From Paratractidigestivibacter sp963605405 (lineage in GTDB: Bacteria; Actinomycetota; Coriobacteriia; Coriobacteriales; Atopobiaceae), in NCBI GenBank assembly GCA_963605405.1, contig CAVCUP010000001.1, positions 149,813-213,812 of the forward strand: 64,000 nt of DNA, given 5' to 3'. The position numbers were made by a program, and so were the translations under genes. Each line of letters opens with the position of its first letter. Within the stretch, counting starts at the first letter, position 1. The notes below the pieces were generated by a model. The model was not told where the DNA came from and did not search any database. It saw nothing but the letters and a program-made list of their open reading frames with translations. Of the stretch, positions 50,742-59,297 are shown one piece after another.

Positions 50742-52412
50742 TTACTGCGCGTTGGACGACTGTGTGCAGGACGACTGCGTGCAGGACGACTGCGTGTTGG
50801 AAAGAAGCTCGCGGGCATGCGCGAGCGAGGCCTCCGTGACCTGCCCGCTCAGCATGCGCGCGATCTCGCGGACGCGCTCCTCGCCCTCGATGGGCTCGAT
50901 GGTCGTCTCGGGCACGTCGCCCGCCGTCTTGCTCACCAGGTAGTGGGCGTCCGCGGCCGACGCCACCTGCGCCAGGTGCGTGACCACCACAACCTGGTGG
51001 GTATGGGAGAGATCGGCCAGGACCTGGGCGAGCGCGACGGCCGTGGCACCGCCCACCCCGGCGTCGACCTCGTCGAACACGAGCGTCTCGGCCGCATCCG
51101 TCTCGCCGAGGACGACCTTGAGCGCGAGCATGACGCGGCTCACCTCGCCGCCCGAGGCGATGCGGCGCAGGGGCCGCGGGGTGAGGCCGGCGCCCGCGCG
51201 GTACAGGAACTCCGCGCGGGAGGCCCCGCTGCGCGACCAATTCATGCGATCGAGCCTCTCGAAGGAGACCTCGAGCGAGGCCGTGCCCATCTCGAGCCTC
51301 GCCATCTGGGCGCTCACCTCGGAAGAGAAGCGCGGCGCGGCCTCGGCACGGACGCGGTCGAGCTCATCGGCCGCGGCGGCGAGCCGCTTCTCGGCGACCG
51401 CGAGGGCACGCTCGGCGCGCTTCTGCGCGGCACCGCCGTCCGACGCGGCGTCGAGGACGTCGCGCGCCTCGTCCCTGCGCCGGAACACGTCCTCTATGGT
51501 CGGCCCGTAGGCGCGTAGGAGACCCTGGAGCGCCGAGTAGCGCTCATGCATCCGTTCGAGCTCCTCGGGGTCGAAGTCGAGGTCGGCCGCATAGTCGCGC
51601 AGCTCAGAGGCAACGTCCTCGAGGTCAAGAAGCGCGCTGGAAAGCACCTCGGCGTGCTTGGAGACGCCGTCGTCGTAGCGCGAGGCGTCCTCGATCTCGC
51701 CGATGGCCTCGCGGATCGCGTCGATCGCGCCGCCCTCGCCGGCGAGCGACTCGCGGGCGCCGAGGGCGCTCCTCATGAGGGCATCGGCATGCTCGGCGCG
51801 CGGCAGCTTGGCCTCGAGCCCCTCGAGCTCGCCCTCCTCGGGCGCCACGTCGTCGATGCGCCGCAGCGCGAAGCCGGCCTCCTCGAGCGCCGCGCCGTTC
51901 GCGCGGGAGAGCTCGCGCACGCGCTCCAGCTCCTCGGCGGCGGAGCCCGCGGCCGCGAGGGCCTCGCGGTAGCCCGCGAGCGCGAGCGCGGCGGGCTCGC
52001 CCGCCCAGGCATCGAGCATCTCCACGTGGGTCTGGACCTGCAGGAGACGCTGGTGCTCGTGCTGGCCGCAGAGGTCGACCGTGCGCCCGACCTTCTCGGA
52101 GATCTCTCGGACGCTCCCCACGCGGCCGTCGAGCCAGGCGCGGCCCCGGCCGTCGGCGCCCACCCGCCTGCGGACCACGTGGCCCTCGTCATCGCCGCCG
52201 CGCACGTAGAAGCGCCCCTCGACCTCCAGGGCCTCCGCGCCCTCGCGGACCGCGCCGGCGTCGGCGCGCTCGCCCACCAGCAGCTTTATCGAGGAGAGAA
52301 GCGCCGACTTGCCCGCGCCCGTCTCGCCCGTGAGCACGGTGAGCCCGGACGAGGGCGCGATGGACGCGTCACGGATGAGCGCGACGTTGCGCGCGTGAAG
52401 CTCGTCGAGCAC
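50742..52412 (-). CDS. recN: DNA repair protein RecN
   Basis: 556 residues, an SMC-like ATPase for double-strand-break repair. Walker A GETGAGKS (29-36), a coiled-coil middle region (about 150-360) and C-terminal VFDEVDAGVGGATAVALAQVLADLSHTHQVVVVTHLAQVASAA are characteristic. The start is GTG with GGGAGG ahead, three bases after the nadK stop. The last 19 residues are a Ser/Thr/Gln/Cys-rich repeat (period five residues) encoded by a 15-bp tandem repeat; the stop codon lies inside the repeat tract and the same frame stays open beyond it for 17 more codons. Confidence 0.95.
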   Translation of the reverse strand: MLDELHARNVALIRDASIAPSSGLTVLTGETGAGKSALLSSIKLLVGERADAGAVREGAEALEVEGRFYVRGGDDEGHVVRRRVGADGRGRAWLDGRVGSVREISEKVGRTVDLCGQHEHQRLLQVQTHVEMLDAWAGEPAALALAGYREALAAAGSAAEELERVRELSRANGAALEEAGFALRRIDDVAPEEGELEGLEAKLPRAEHADALMRSALGARESLAGEGGAIDAIREAIGEIEDASRYDDGVSKHAEVLSSALLDLEDVASELRDYAADLDFDPEELERMHERYSALQGLLRAYGPTIEDVFRRRDEARDVLDAASDGGAAQKRAERALAVAEKRLAAAADELDRVRAEAAPRFSSEVSAQMARLEMGTASLEVSFERLDRMNWSRSGASRAEFLYRAGAGLTPRPLRRIASGGEVSRVMLALKVVLGETDAAETLVFDEVDAGVGGATAVALAQVLADLSHTHQVVVVTHLAQVASAADAHYLVSKTAGDVPETTIEPIEGEERVREIARMLSGQVTEASLAHARELLSNTQSSCTQSSCTQSSNAQ

Positions 52413-52415
52413 CGC

Positions 52416-53270
52416 TTACCTCCCCGCCCCGTAGAACACGCGCGACACGGAGTCGTAGAAGCTCTGTGCGCCGCGCTCGAGCAGAAGAACGTCGCCCGGG
52501 CCGCGCCGGATGCTCGCATGAACCGCCCATCCGGCATCGCCCGCGTCCACGAGCTGGCCGTCCGCGAAGAAGCGCCTCTCCACGGGTCGCTCCGGGCTCA
52601 TGTCGACCTCGACGACGTCGGAGGGGGAGGTCAGGAAGGCGCGCGCCATGATCTTGTGCGGGGCGATGGGCACGCAGACCATCCCCGTGAACTCGGGGGT
52701 CACGATGGGGCCGCCCGCCGCGAGCGCGTAGCCCGTAGAGCCCGTGGCCGTCGAGACCACGAAGCCGTCGCCGCGCAGGCGGTCGATGCGCTTGCCGGAG
52801 ACCGAGACGTCGAACTCGACCATGTCCCCGCGTCCCCCGCGCGAGACCGCGAAGTCGTTGAGGGCGAAGCTGCGGACCGCATAGGTCGAGCCGTCCGGGC
52901 GCACGAACTCGGACTCGACGTCGAGCGTTGCGCGGTGGCTCACGTGCAGCTCGCCGGCAAGGGCGCTCTCCACCGTCGCGACGAGGTCCTCGGGGCCGGC
53001 CGTGGTAAGAAAGCCCAGGTGACCATAGGAGATGCCCACGATGGGCACCTCCGCGTAGCCAACGATGCGCGCGGCGCGCAGGAGCGTCCCGTCACCTCCG
53101 AGGGAGACGACGAGGCCGCAATCGGAAGCGTCCGTCACGCGGTTGGGGAAGAGCTTCTTGTCGTGGGCCCATTTGACCTCCATGCCCTGTTCGTCGAGCC
53201 ATTCGTCGAGCTTTCGCGCGTCCTCCAAGGCGTCGGGGCGCGAGTAGTTGGGGACGATGAGGACCTTCAA
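52416..53270 (-). CDS. nadK: NAD kinase
   Basis: 284 residues. VVSLGGDGTLLRAAR is the GGDGT diacylglycerol-kinase-fold motif; LNDFAVSRGGRGDMVEFDVSVSGKRIDRLRGDGFVVSTATGSTGYALAAGGPIV is the NE/D and TGSTGY region that binds NAD and ATP. It makes NADP. The TTG at 53270 is chosen because AAGGAG lies eight bases before it; there is no in-frame ATG near. It is followed at once by recN, a neighbourhood common in Gram-positive bacteria. Confidence 0.95.
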   Translation of the reverse strand: MKVLIVPNYSRPDALEDARKLDEWLDEQGMEVKWAHDKKLFPNRVTDASDCGLVVSLGGDGTLLRAARIVGYAEVPIVGISYGHLGFLTTAGPEDLVATVESALAGELHVSHRATLDVESEFVRPDGSTYAVRSFALNDFAVSRGGRGDMVEFDVSVSGKRIDRLRGDGFVVSTATGSTGYALAAGGPIVTPEFTGMVCVPIAPHKIMARAFLTSPSDVVEVDMSPERPVERRFFADGQLVDAGDAGWAVHASIRRGPGDVLLLERGAQSFYDSVSRVFYGAGR

Positions 53271-53650
53271 GGGCCACGCTCCTTCTTCCGAACCGGAAAT
53301 TTTGTTCGATTCTACCACCCGCCGGGACAAGAATTTCGAGCCTGGGGTGCGCGGGGGGCAAATCAACGCGCGCCCCGGGAACCGCGCCCGCCTGCGCGCC
53401 TCGGCAACGCGCGCCATGTGAACGCGGCCGCCGGCATCTTCGTGAACCTCGGTCCCTTCGTGCATGAACCTCGGGCCGCGCACGCCGGCGAGCCCCCGGC
53501 CCGCTTGCCAAAAAAACCGCAGGCCGCGCACGTCGTCGTCTCTCGCCCGGCGCGCCAAAGGATCGACAAGACTCCCGCGGGCGTCCTCCCCGCAGCATCC
53601 CTTCCGCAACGTCCTGCCAAGAAACGCCGGGCGCCCTTTACGTTCCGCAA
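53271..53650. other. Intergenic region upstream of nadK, no gene seen
   Basis: About 380 GC-rich bases. Open frames on both strands have no start signals or recognisable products. It leads into the family B array at 53651. Confidence 0.45.
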
Positions 53651-53830
53651 GCTAAATAAACGCTCCCGCTGGCACGCGAACTGGCCCTCCTGCTAAAGAA
53701 ACCCGCTCGCTGGCACCAAGTTCATGCCAGCGAGCGGGTTTCTTTAGCAAAACGCGCTGCCCCCATGCCAGCGAGCGGGTTTTCTTAGCAAGAGGCGCCG
53801 TGCTCGTGCCGGCGGGCAGGCCTGTTCGGC
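53651..53830. repeat. 41-bp periodic inverted array, family B, locus 4
   Basis: TGCCAGC/TGCCGGC cores start at 53725, 53766 and 53807 and inverted TGGCA cores at 53670 and 53711; all same-orientation steps are 41 and the innermost opposed cores start 14 bases apart. The central hairpin (GCTAAAGAAACCCGCTCGC with its inverse) ends in TTTCTTTAGC and would terminate transcription. It lies just after the end of the second ABC exporter operon. Confidence 0.95.
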
Positions 53831-53886
53831 GAGCGCCGGGCCCGTCCGGCACCCGGCCAGGCCCGGCGCCGAGAGAAACCGGGCGG

Positions 53887-55719
53887 CTACTCCAGCTCGC
53901 GAGCCCCCGTGTAGAGCTGCCAGTACTCCCCTCTCTGCGCGATGAGCTCCTCGTGCGTGCCGCGCTCCACGATCCGGCCATGCTCGAGGACCATGATCGC
54001 GTCGGCGTTGCGCACGGTGGAGAGCCGGTGCGCGATCACGAAGACGGTGCGCCCGCGCATGAGCGCGTCCATGCCGCGCTGGACGAGCGCCTCGGTGCGC
54101 GTGTCAATGGAGCTCGTGGCCTCGTCGAGGATGAGCACCGGCGGGTTCGCCACGGCCGCCCGCGCGATGGCGATGAGCTGCCGCTGACCCTGCGAGAGAT
54201 TCGCGCCGTCCGCCACGACCGGGGTGTCGTAGCCGCGCGTCATGCGGGAGATGAAGCCGTCGGCGTTGGCCACGCGCGCCGCCTCCCGGACCTCCTCGTC
54301 GGTCGCATCGAGCTTGCCGAAGCGGATATTGTCCGCGATCGTGCCCGCGAAGAGATGCGTGTCCTGCAAAACGATGCCGAGCGAGGAGCGCAGCGAGTCC
54401 TTGGAAATGTCGCGCACGTCGATGCCGTCGTAGGCGATCGCGCCGGCGCGCACGTCGTAGAACCGGTTGATCAGGTTCGTGATGGTCGTCTTGCCGGCGC
54501 CCGTCGAGCCCACGAAGGCGATCTTCTGCCCGGGCTTGGCAAAGAGCGTGAGGTCCTTGAGCACGGTCTTCTCGGGCCGGTAGCCGAAGTCGACGTTGTA
54601 GAAGCGCACATCGCCCGCGAGCGGCACGTCCTCGCCGTCGATGCGCCAGGCCCAGCCGTCGGCGCCCGACGCGGTGCGCTCCGCGTGCGCCTCGGAGCGG
54701 ACCAGCCTGACCTCGCCCTCGTCGACCTCGGGCTCGATGGCCATCGCGGCGAATATCCTCTCTGCGCCGGCGAGCGCGGTGAGAAGGAAGTTGCCCTGCT
54801 GCGTGAGCTGCACGAGCGGCTGGCAGGCCTGGCGAACGAACACCAGGTAGGAGGCCAGGCTTCCGACGCCCATGGACCCCGAGAGGGCAAGAAGCGCCCC
54901 GGCCACGGTAACGACCGCGTAGTTCACGTAGCTCACCGCGACCGTCGCCGGGACCATGGTGGAGGCGTAGGCCTGGGCCGTCGTGCCCGAGCGGCGCAGG
55001 TCCTCGTTCAGCGCCTCGAACCCCGCGAGCGCGGCCGGCTCGTGGTTGAAGCACTTGACGACCTTCTGCCCCGCGCACATCTCCTCGATGTAGCCGTCGA
55101 GCGCGCCGAGGGTCTCTTGCTGCGCCTTGAAGTAGCCCCGGCTTCTCTGCCCGGCGCGGCGCACATAGGCGATGATCACGACGTCGCACACCAGCGTGAC
55201 GAGCGTGAGGCGCCAGTCGAGCACCATGAGCAGGACGAAGGTGCCCACGGTCTGGATGAGTGCCTGGACGCCGCCGGCGAAGCTGTTGTTGAGCGCCTCG
55301 GAGACGGTGTCCACGTCGTTGGTGAAGAGGCTCATCACGTCGCCGTGGCGCGTCGCGTCGAAGTAGGACAGCGGCAGGCGCAGCAGGTGCTCGAAGAGGT
55401 CGCGGCGGATGTCGAAGACGACCTTCTGGGCCGCGCGGACCATGACCTGGGTATAGCCCGCCGCAGACGCCACGCCCACGGCGTAGATCGCGCCCGTGGC
55501 GACGACGAGACGAACGAAGCCCTGGTAGTCGCCAGCGCCGACCGCATTCACGACCGGCTTGATCATGTATGTGCCGGCCAGGTTCGCCCCGCCGGAGAGC
55601 GTGACCAGCACGGCCACGGCATAGAGCCGGTACTTGGCATGGCCCATATAGGCCAGAAGCGTCCGCAGCGTGCGGCGCAGGTCCTTCGGGCGCTTGGGCG
55701 CCCCTCCCTTGGCCGCCAT
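53887..55719 (-). CDS. ABC exporter subunit with canonical nucleotide-binding site (second cassette)
   Basis: 610 residues. The transmembrane domain (about 25-330) is followed by Walker A GSTGAGKTT, Q-loop VLQDTHLF, signature LSQGQRQ, Walker B VLILDEATSSIDTRTE with the catalytic Glu, and VIAHRLST. The altered SQGQ signature mirrors that of its counterpart at 25523. The start codon directly follows the stop of the partner gene. Together with 55720-57537 it forms a heterodimeric exporter controlled by the MarR gene at 57530. Confidence 0.93.
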   Translation of the reverse strand: MAAKGGAPKRPKDLRRTLRTLLAYMGHAKYRLYAVAVLVTLSGGANLAGTYMIKPVVNAVGAGDYQGFVRLVVATGAIYAVGVASAAGYTQVMVRAAQKVVFDIRRDLFEHLLRLPLSYFDATRHGDVMSLFTNDVDTVSEALNNSFAGGVQALIQTVGTFVLLMVLDWRLTLVTLVCDVVIIAYVRRAGQRSRGYFKAQQETLGALDGYIEEMCAGQKVVKCFNHEPAALAGFEALNEDLRRSGTTAQAYASTMVPATVAVSYVNYAVVTVAGALLALSGSMGVGSLASYLVFVRQACQPLVQLTQQGNFLLTALAGAERIFAAMAIEPEVDEGEVRLVRSEAHAERTASGADGWAWRIDGEDVPLAGDVRFYNVDFGYRPEKTVLKDLTLFAKPGQKIAFVGSTGAGKTTITNLINRFYDVRAGAIAYDGIDVRDISKDSLRSSLGIVLQDTHLFAGTIADNIRFGKLDATDEEVREAARVANADGFISRMTRGYDTPVVADGANLSQGQRQLIAIARAAVANPPVLILDEATSSIDTRTEALVQRGMDALMRGRTVFVIAHRLSTVRNADAIMVLEHGRIVERGTHEELIAQRGEYWQLYTGARELE

Positions 55720-57537
55720 CTAGGCCACCTCCCCGTCGGTTTCGTCTTTCCCACGCGCGCAGCTCGCCTCAGCCGCCGCGTCGCTCGTCTCGGCACCCGC
55801 GCCGCCGGACACGCCTGCCATGCCCTGCGACTCGCAGAGCTCCTGGTAGATCGGGTCGCCGGCAAGAAGCTCCGCGTGCGTGCCCTGCGCATGGACCCGC
55901 CCGTTCTCCAAGACCACGATCTTGTCGGCGTCCATGACGGAGCTCACGCGCTGCGCGATCACGATCTTCGTCATGCCGGCGAGGCTCGCCAGCCCGGCGC
56001 GTATCTTCGCGTCGGTGGCCATGTCCACGGCGCTGGTGGAGTCGTCGAACACGAGGACGCGCGGGTGCTTGAGCAGCGTGCGCGCGATGCAGAGGCGCTG
56101 CTTCTGCCCGCCGGAGACGTTGACGCCCCCTTGGCCGAGGTCGCCGTCGAGCCCCCCGATGCGCTCGAGGAACTCATCGGCGCAGGCCAGGCGGCACGCG
56201 GCCAGGAGCTCCTCGTCGGAGGCGTCGGCGTCGCCCCAGCGCAGGTTGTCGCGCACCGTGCCGGAGAAGAGCACGTTCGTCTGCAGCACGATGCCCACGG
56301 CGTCGCGAAGCGCGGCCAGGTCGTATTCGCACACGTCCCGGCCGCCGACGAGCACCTGGCCCGCGCTCGCGTCGTAGAGACGCGCGATCAGCTGCACGAG
56401 GGTCGTCTTGCCCGAGCCCGTGCCGCCGAGGATGCCGACCGTCGACCCGGCATCGATGCGCAGGTCGATGCCAGAGAGCACGTTCTTCTCCGCATCGGCA
56501 CTGTACTTGAAGTCGACGCCGCAAAACTCGACCGAGCCGTCGGGGACCTCGCGCACGGCGACGTCCTTTACGGGAGAGGCGATGGCCGGGACCTCGTCCT
56601 CGACCTCACGGATGCGCTCGATGCTCGTGAGGGCGCGCGCAAGCAGCAGGAACACGTTTGAGATCATCATCAGCGAGTTCATGACGAGGAGCACGTAGCT
56701 CATGAATCCGGTGAGGGTGCCCACCTGCAGCCGGCCCTCAAAGATCAGGTTGCCGCCCACCCACAAAAGCGCCGTGGCCGAGACATACATAGAGAGCTGG
56801 AAAACGGGGGTGTTGAGCACGGCGCCCTTGAAGGTGCGCGTGGCCGTGTCCGCGAGCGCGCCGTTGACCACGGAGAACTTCTCGGAGACGTGGCCCTCGC
56901 GCACGTAGGCCTTGATGGCGCGGATGCCCACGAGGTCCTCCTGCAGGGCGTCGTTGAGCGAGTCCATCGTCGACTGGAGCACGCGGTAGAGCGGCGCCAC
57001 ATGGCGCACGATGAGCCAGAGCGCGACGGCGAGAAACGGCAGCACCACAAAGAAGACGACGGCGAGCTCACGCGACATGAAGCAGCTCATCACGAGGCCC
57101 ATCACGAGCATGATCGGGCTGCGCATCAGCGGGCGGAAGCCGTTGACCATGGCGTTCTGGATCACGGTGACGTCGGTGGTCATGCGCGTGACGAGCGAGG
57201 AGGCGTCGTAGCGGTCGAGGTTCTCGAAGGCATAGGCCTGCACGCGCGCGAACTCCTCGCGGCGGATGTTCGCGCCGAGGCCCGTGGTCGCCCGCGCCGA
57301 GAAGCGCGCGAAGCCGTGGCCGAAGAGCAGCGCCGCGACCGAGCAGGCGACCATCGCCGCGCCGCAGCCCCAGACCACGGCGGCGTCACCCCCGAGCGCG
57401 CCGTCGTCGATCACGAACGACATGAGTACGGGGACGAGCAGCTCGAGGCAGGTCTCTATGCAGATGCACACGCAGGCGACGGCGACGTCGCGCCGATACG
57501 GGCCGAAGCTCCTCGCCAGCCACTGGATATCAGTCAT
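55720..57537 (-). CDS. ABC exporter subunit with degenerate nucleotide-binding site (second cassette)
   Basis: 605 residues. Walker A GGTGSGKTT and signature VSGGQKQR are normal, but the catalytic Glu is Asp (VLVFDDSTSAVD) and the switch His is Gln (VIAQRVSSV), as in the subunit at 27351. A Gly/Ala/Ser-rich, hydrophilic tail of about 40 residues follows the ATPase domain. The ATG overlaps the marR stop by 8 bases, the same arrangement as in the first cassette. Confidence 0.93.
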   Translation of the reverse strand: MTDIQWLARSFGPYRRDVAVACVCICIETCLELLVPVLMSFVIDDGALGGDAAVVWGCGAAMVACSVAALLFGHGFARFSARATTGLGANIRREEFARVQAYAFENLDRYDASSLVTRMTTDVTVIQNAMVNGFRPLMRSPIMLVMGLVMSCFMSRELAVVFFVVLPFLAVALWLIVRHVAPLYRVLQSTMDSLNDALQEDLVGIRAIKAYVREGHVSEKFSVVNGALADTATRTFKGAVLNTPVFQLSMYVSATALLWVGGNLIFEGRLQVGTLTGFMSYVLLVMNSLMMISNVFLLLARALTSIERIREVEDEVPAIASPVKDVAVREVPDGSVEFCGVDFKYSADAEKNVLSGIDLRIDAGSTVGILGGTGSGKTTLVQLIARLYDASAGQVLVGGRDVCEYDLAALRDAVGIVLQTNVLFSGTVRDNLRWGDADASDEELLAACRLACADEFLERIGGLDGDLGQGGVNVSGGQKQRLCIARTLLKHPRVLVFDDSTSAVDMATDAKIRAGLASLAGMTKIVIAQRVSSVMDADKIVVLENGRVHAQGTHAELLAGDPIYQELCESQGMAGVSGGAGAETSDAAAEASCARGKDETDGEVA

Positions 57538-58012
57538 CGAGGCCCACCGCCTCGTGCCCGTAAGCGGCGCGGGCCAGGTTCGCGTAGCCGCGTCGCAGGT
57601 ACCCGAGGAACTGGTCGCGCTCCTCGGGCGAGAAGCCCTCGAGCAGCACCTCCTGCTGCTCGTCGCAGCAGGCGTCCCAGGCATCGGCGACCTTCTCGCC
57701 GGCCGGGGTGGCGACGTACTCCTTCTTGCGGCGATCCGCGCCGTGGCGGCTCTGGACGAGGCCCTCTCGCTCGAGCGCGTCGAGCATGCGGCAGGCCGTG
57801 GCCGGGTCCATCTCAAAGTAGTCCGCGATCTCGCGCTGCGTGGCGCCCTCGTGCAGGGCCACGTAGACGACGAGCTTAGGCTGGCCCGGCCCCATCCCGA
57901 GGCCGCTGATGCGCGGGCGCAGGAAGGCGCGCTGCGCCTGGAAGAGCCGATAGATGAGCATATGGAAGTCCGAGAGCGACCGGCCGGGCCGCTTCCCATC
58001 GGAATCTGACAT
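57530..58012 (-). CDS. MarR-family transcriptional regulator (second cassette)
   Basis: 160 residues. The winged helix (ATQREIADYFEMDPATACRMLDALEREGLVQSRHGADRRKKEYVATPAGEKV) with the DRR-K wing is a classic MarR type. AAGGAG precedes the ATG. It leads the operon marR-ABC-ABC. Three TTGnCATGnCAA-like boxes at its promoter are very probably its own binding sites. The ligand, probably a drug or fermentation product, is unknown. Confidence 0.92.
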   Translation of the reverse strand: MSDSDGKRPGRSLSDFHMLIYRLFQAQRAFLRPRISGLGMGPGQPKLVVYVALHEGATQREIADYFEMDPATACRMLDALEREGLVQSRHGADRRKKEYVATPAGEKVADAWDACCDEQQEVLLEGFSPEERDQFLGYLRRGYANLARAAYGHEAVGLDD

Positions 58013-58022
58013 GGTGTTCTCC

Positions 58023-58078
58023 TTGCGATGCCAACAATTGCCATGGCAATGGATAACGCGGATTCATTGGCATGTCAA
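58023..58078 (-). promoter_or_regulatory. Promoter of the second marR operon with three operator boxes
   Basis: On the minus strand TTGACA (58073-58078), a 17-base spacer and TATCCA (58050-58055) form the promoter. Boxes of the form TTGnCATGnCAA lie at 58067-58078 (over the -35 box), 58038-58049 (next to the -10; within the perfect palindrome ATTGCCATGGCAAT at 58037-58050) and 58023-58034 (leader). Confidence 0.7.
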
Positions 58079-58124
58079 GGGTTTCCCGGCCCTACATGGT
58101 ATTTCCGGGTCGCCCGCGGGCACG

Positions 58125-59156
58125 TTATTTTTGCCGGCGGTACTCGGCCGGCGAGCAGCCGTACGCCTCGCGGAACTTGCGGTAGAAGAAGCTCATGTTC
58201 TCGTAGCCCACGGCGCGCGCCGACGCGCCCACGCTCATGCCGCCCGTGAGCAGCAGGTCCGCCGCATAGGCGAGCTTCTGGTCCTGAACGAGCTGCAGGT
58301 AGGTCTTGCCGGTCTTGCGCTTGAGCAGGGCGCTCAGGTAGTTGGGCGTCACAAAGAAGCGCTCGGCCACGCCCTCGAGCGTGCAGGTCAGGTAATGCTC
58401 CTGGATGTAGCGCACCACGGCCACGACCGAGACGCCCGAGGCCGCCCCCTGCTTCTCTCGCCGCACGTAATCGCCCTCGTACACGTTCATGAGCTCGGCG
58501 ATTATGAGCTGAAAGAGGCGCAGGATGATGCGGTTGGCCTGCGTGGACGGCTCGAGATACTCACACAGGAGCTCCTGGAAGAACCTTCGCAGGCGGTTGT
58601 TGCCCTGGCTATGGAAGCGCACATAGCGGTTATGGTCGGTCTGCTCATTGAGCGAGCTGATGAGGAAGTCGGCGAGCCAGTCGTCGCCCTCGCGCACCTC
58701 CTCCAGGCAGCGGCGAAGAAGCCCCTGCTCAAGGCAGATAGAGACCATGATGTCCTTCTCGCCGAGGGAGCCGACGGCATGCGGGCAGTCCGAGTCGAGG
58801 AGAAGCACCTGGTTCTCGCGAAGCAGCACATCGCGCCCGTTGACCTGCTGCGGGCAGCTGCCGCGGTAGACGTAGCTCATCTCCACGTACGAATGGACAT
58901 GCTCGGGCATGGGGTTGAAGCGGGAGTTGCGCCGGATATAGAGTTCCCGGTCGATGGCGATGGGGGCCCGCGGGCGGACCTCGGAGCTTCTCCGCAGCGG
59001 CAAGGCGAAGACGGCGTTCTTGAGCCGGATCACCTCGCGGCCGTCCACCAGTTCCTTCTCGCCGATGTCGTCCCAAGAATAGCCGCCGCCCGCCCGGTAC
59101 CCGAGCTCGCTTTCCGACAACTCCGAGAGCCTACGGTTGAGCTCCTCGACCTCCAT
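58125..59156 (-). CDS. AraC-family transcriptional regulator
   Basis: 343 residues. A cupin-like sensor domain (PMPEHVHSYVEMSYVYRGSCPQQVNG; about 65-160), a helical linker, and the C-terminal double helix-turn-helix (about 245-343, ending VGYENMSFFYRKFREAYGCSPAEYRRQK). GGGAGG precedes the ATG. It is divergent from the PTS-glycosidase operon at 59298, so it is the likely activator of it, responding to a sugar or sugar phosphate. A small palindrome at 59205 lies between them. Confidence 0.9.
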   Translation of the reverse strand: MEVEELNRRLSELSESELGYRAGGGYSWDDIGEKELVDGREVIRLKNAVFALPLRRSSEVRPRAPIAIDRELYIRRNSRFNPMPEHVHSYVEMSYVYRGSCPQQVNGRDVLLRENQVLLLDSDCPHAVGSLGEKDIMVSICLEQGLLRRCLEEVREGDDWLADFLISSLNEQTDHNRYVRFHSQGNNRLRRFFQELLCEYLEPSTQANRIILRLFQLIIAELMNVYEGDYVRREKQGAASGVSVVAVVRYIQEHYLTCTLEGVAERFFVTPNYLSALLKRKTGKTYLQLVQDQKLAYAADLLLTGGMSVGASARAVGYENMSFFYRKFREAYGCSPAEYRRQK

Positions 59157-59204
59157 CGCGCCTCCCGCAACCTCTCCAAATCGTTGATTCGGTCATACCA
59201 TTCT

Positions 59205-59215
59205 CCGTTAAACGG
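59205..59215. promoter_or_regulatory. Short palindrome between the AraC and PTS genes
   Basis: CCGTTAAACGG is an 11-base perfect palindrome about 50 bases upstream of the AraC start and 80 upstream of the PTS start. AraC proteins usually bind direct repeats, so its role is uncertain. Confidence 0.3.
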
Positions 59216-59297
59216 ATATTACCACGGCGATTGAAGCGGTTTAATCTAAAACCACAGAGCAGCTGCTGCAATCAAAACCCATTCAAGGGAGAGGGAA

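Noticed and set aside
55720..58044. 774-codon frame joining the MarR region to the ABC exporter gene
   Set aside because: The first 170 codons are the wrong frame of the marR gene; the exporter begins at the ATG at 57537.
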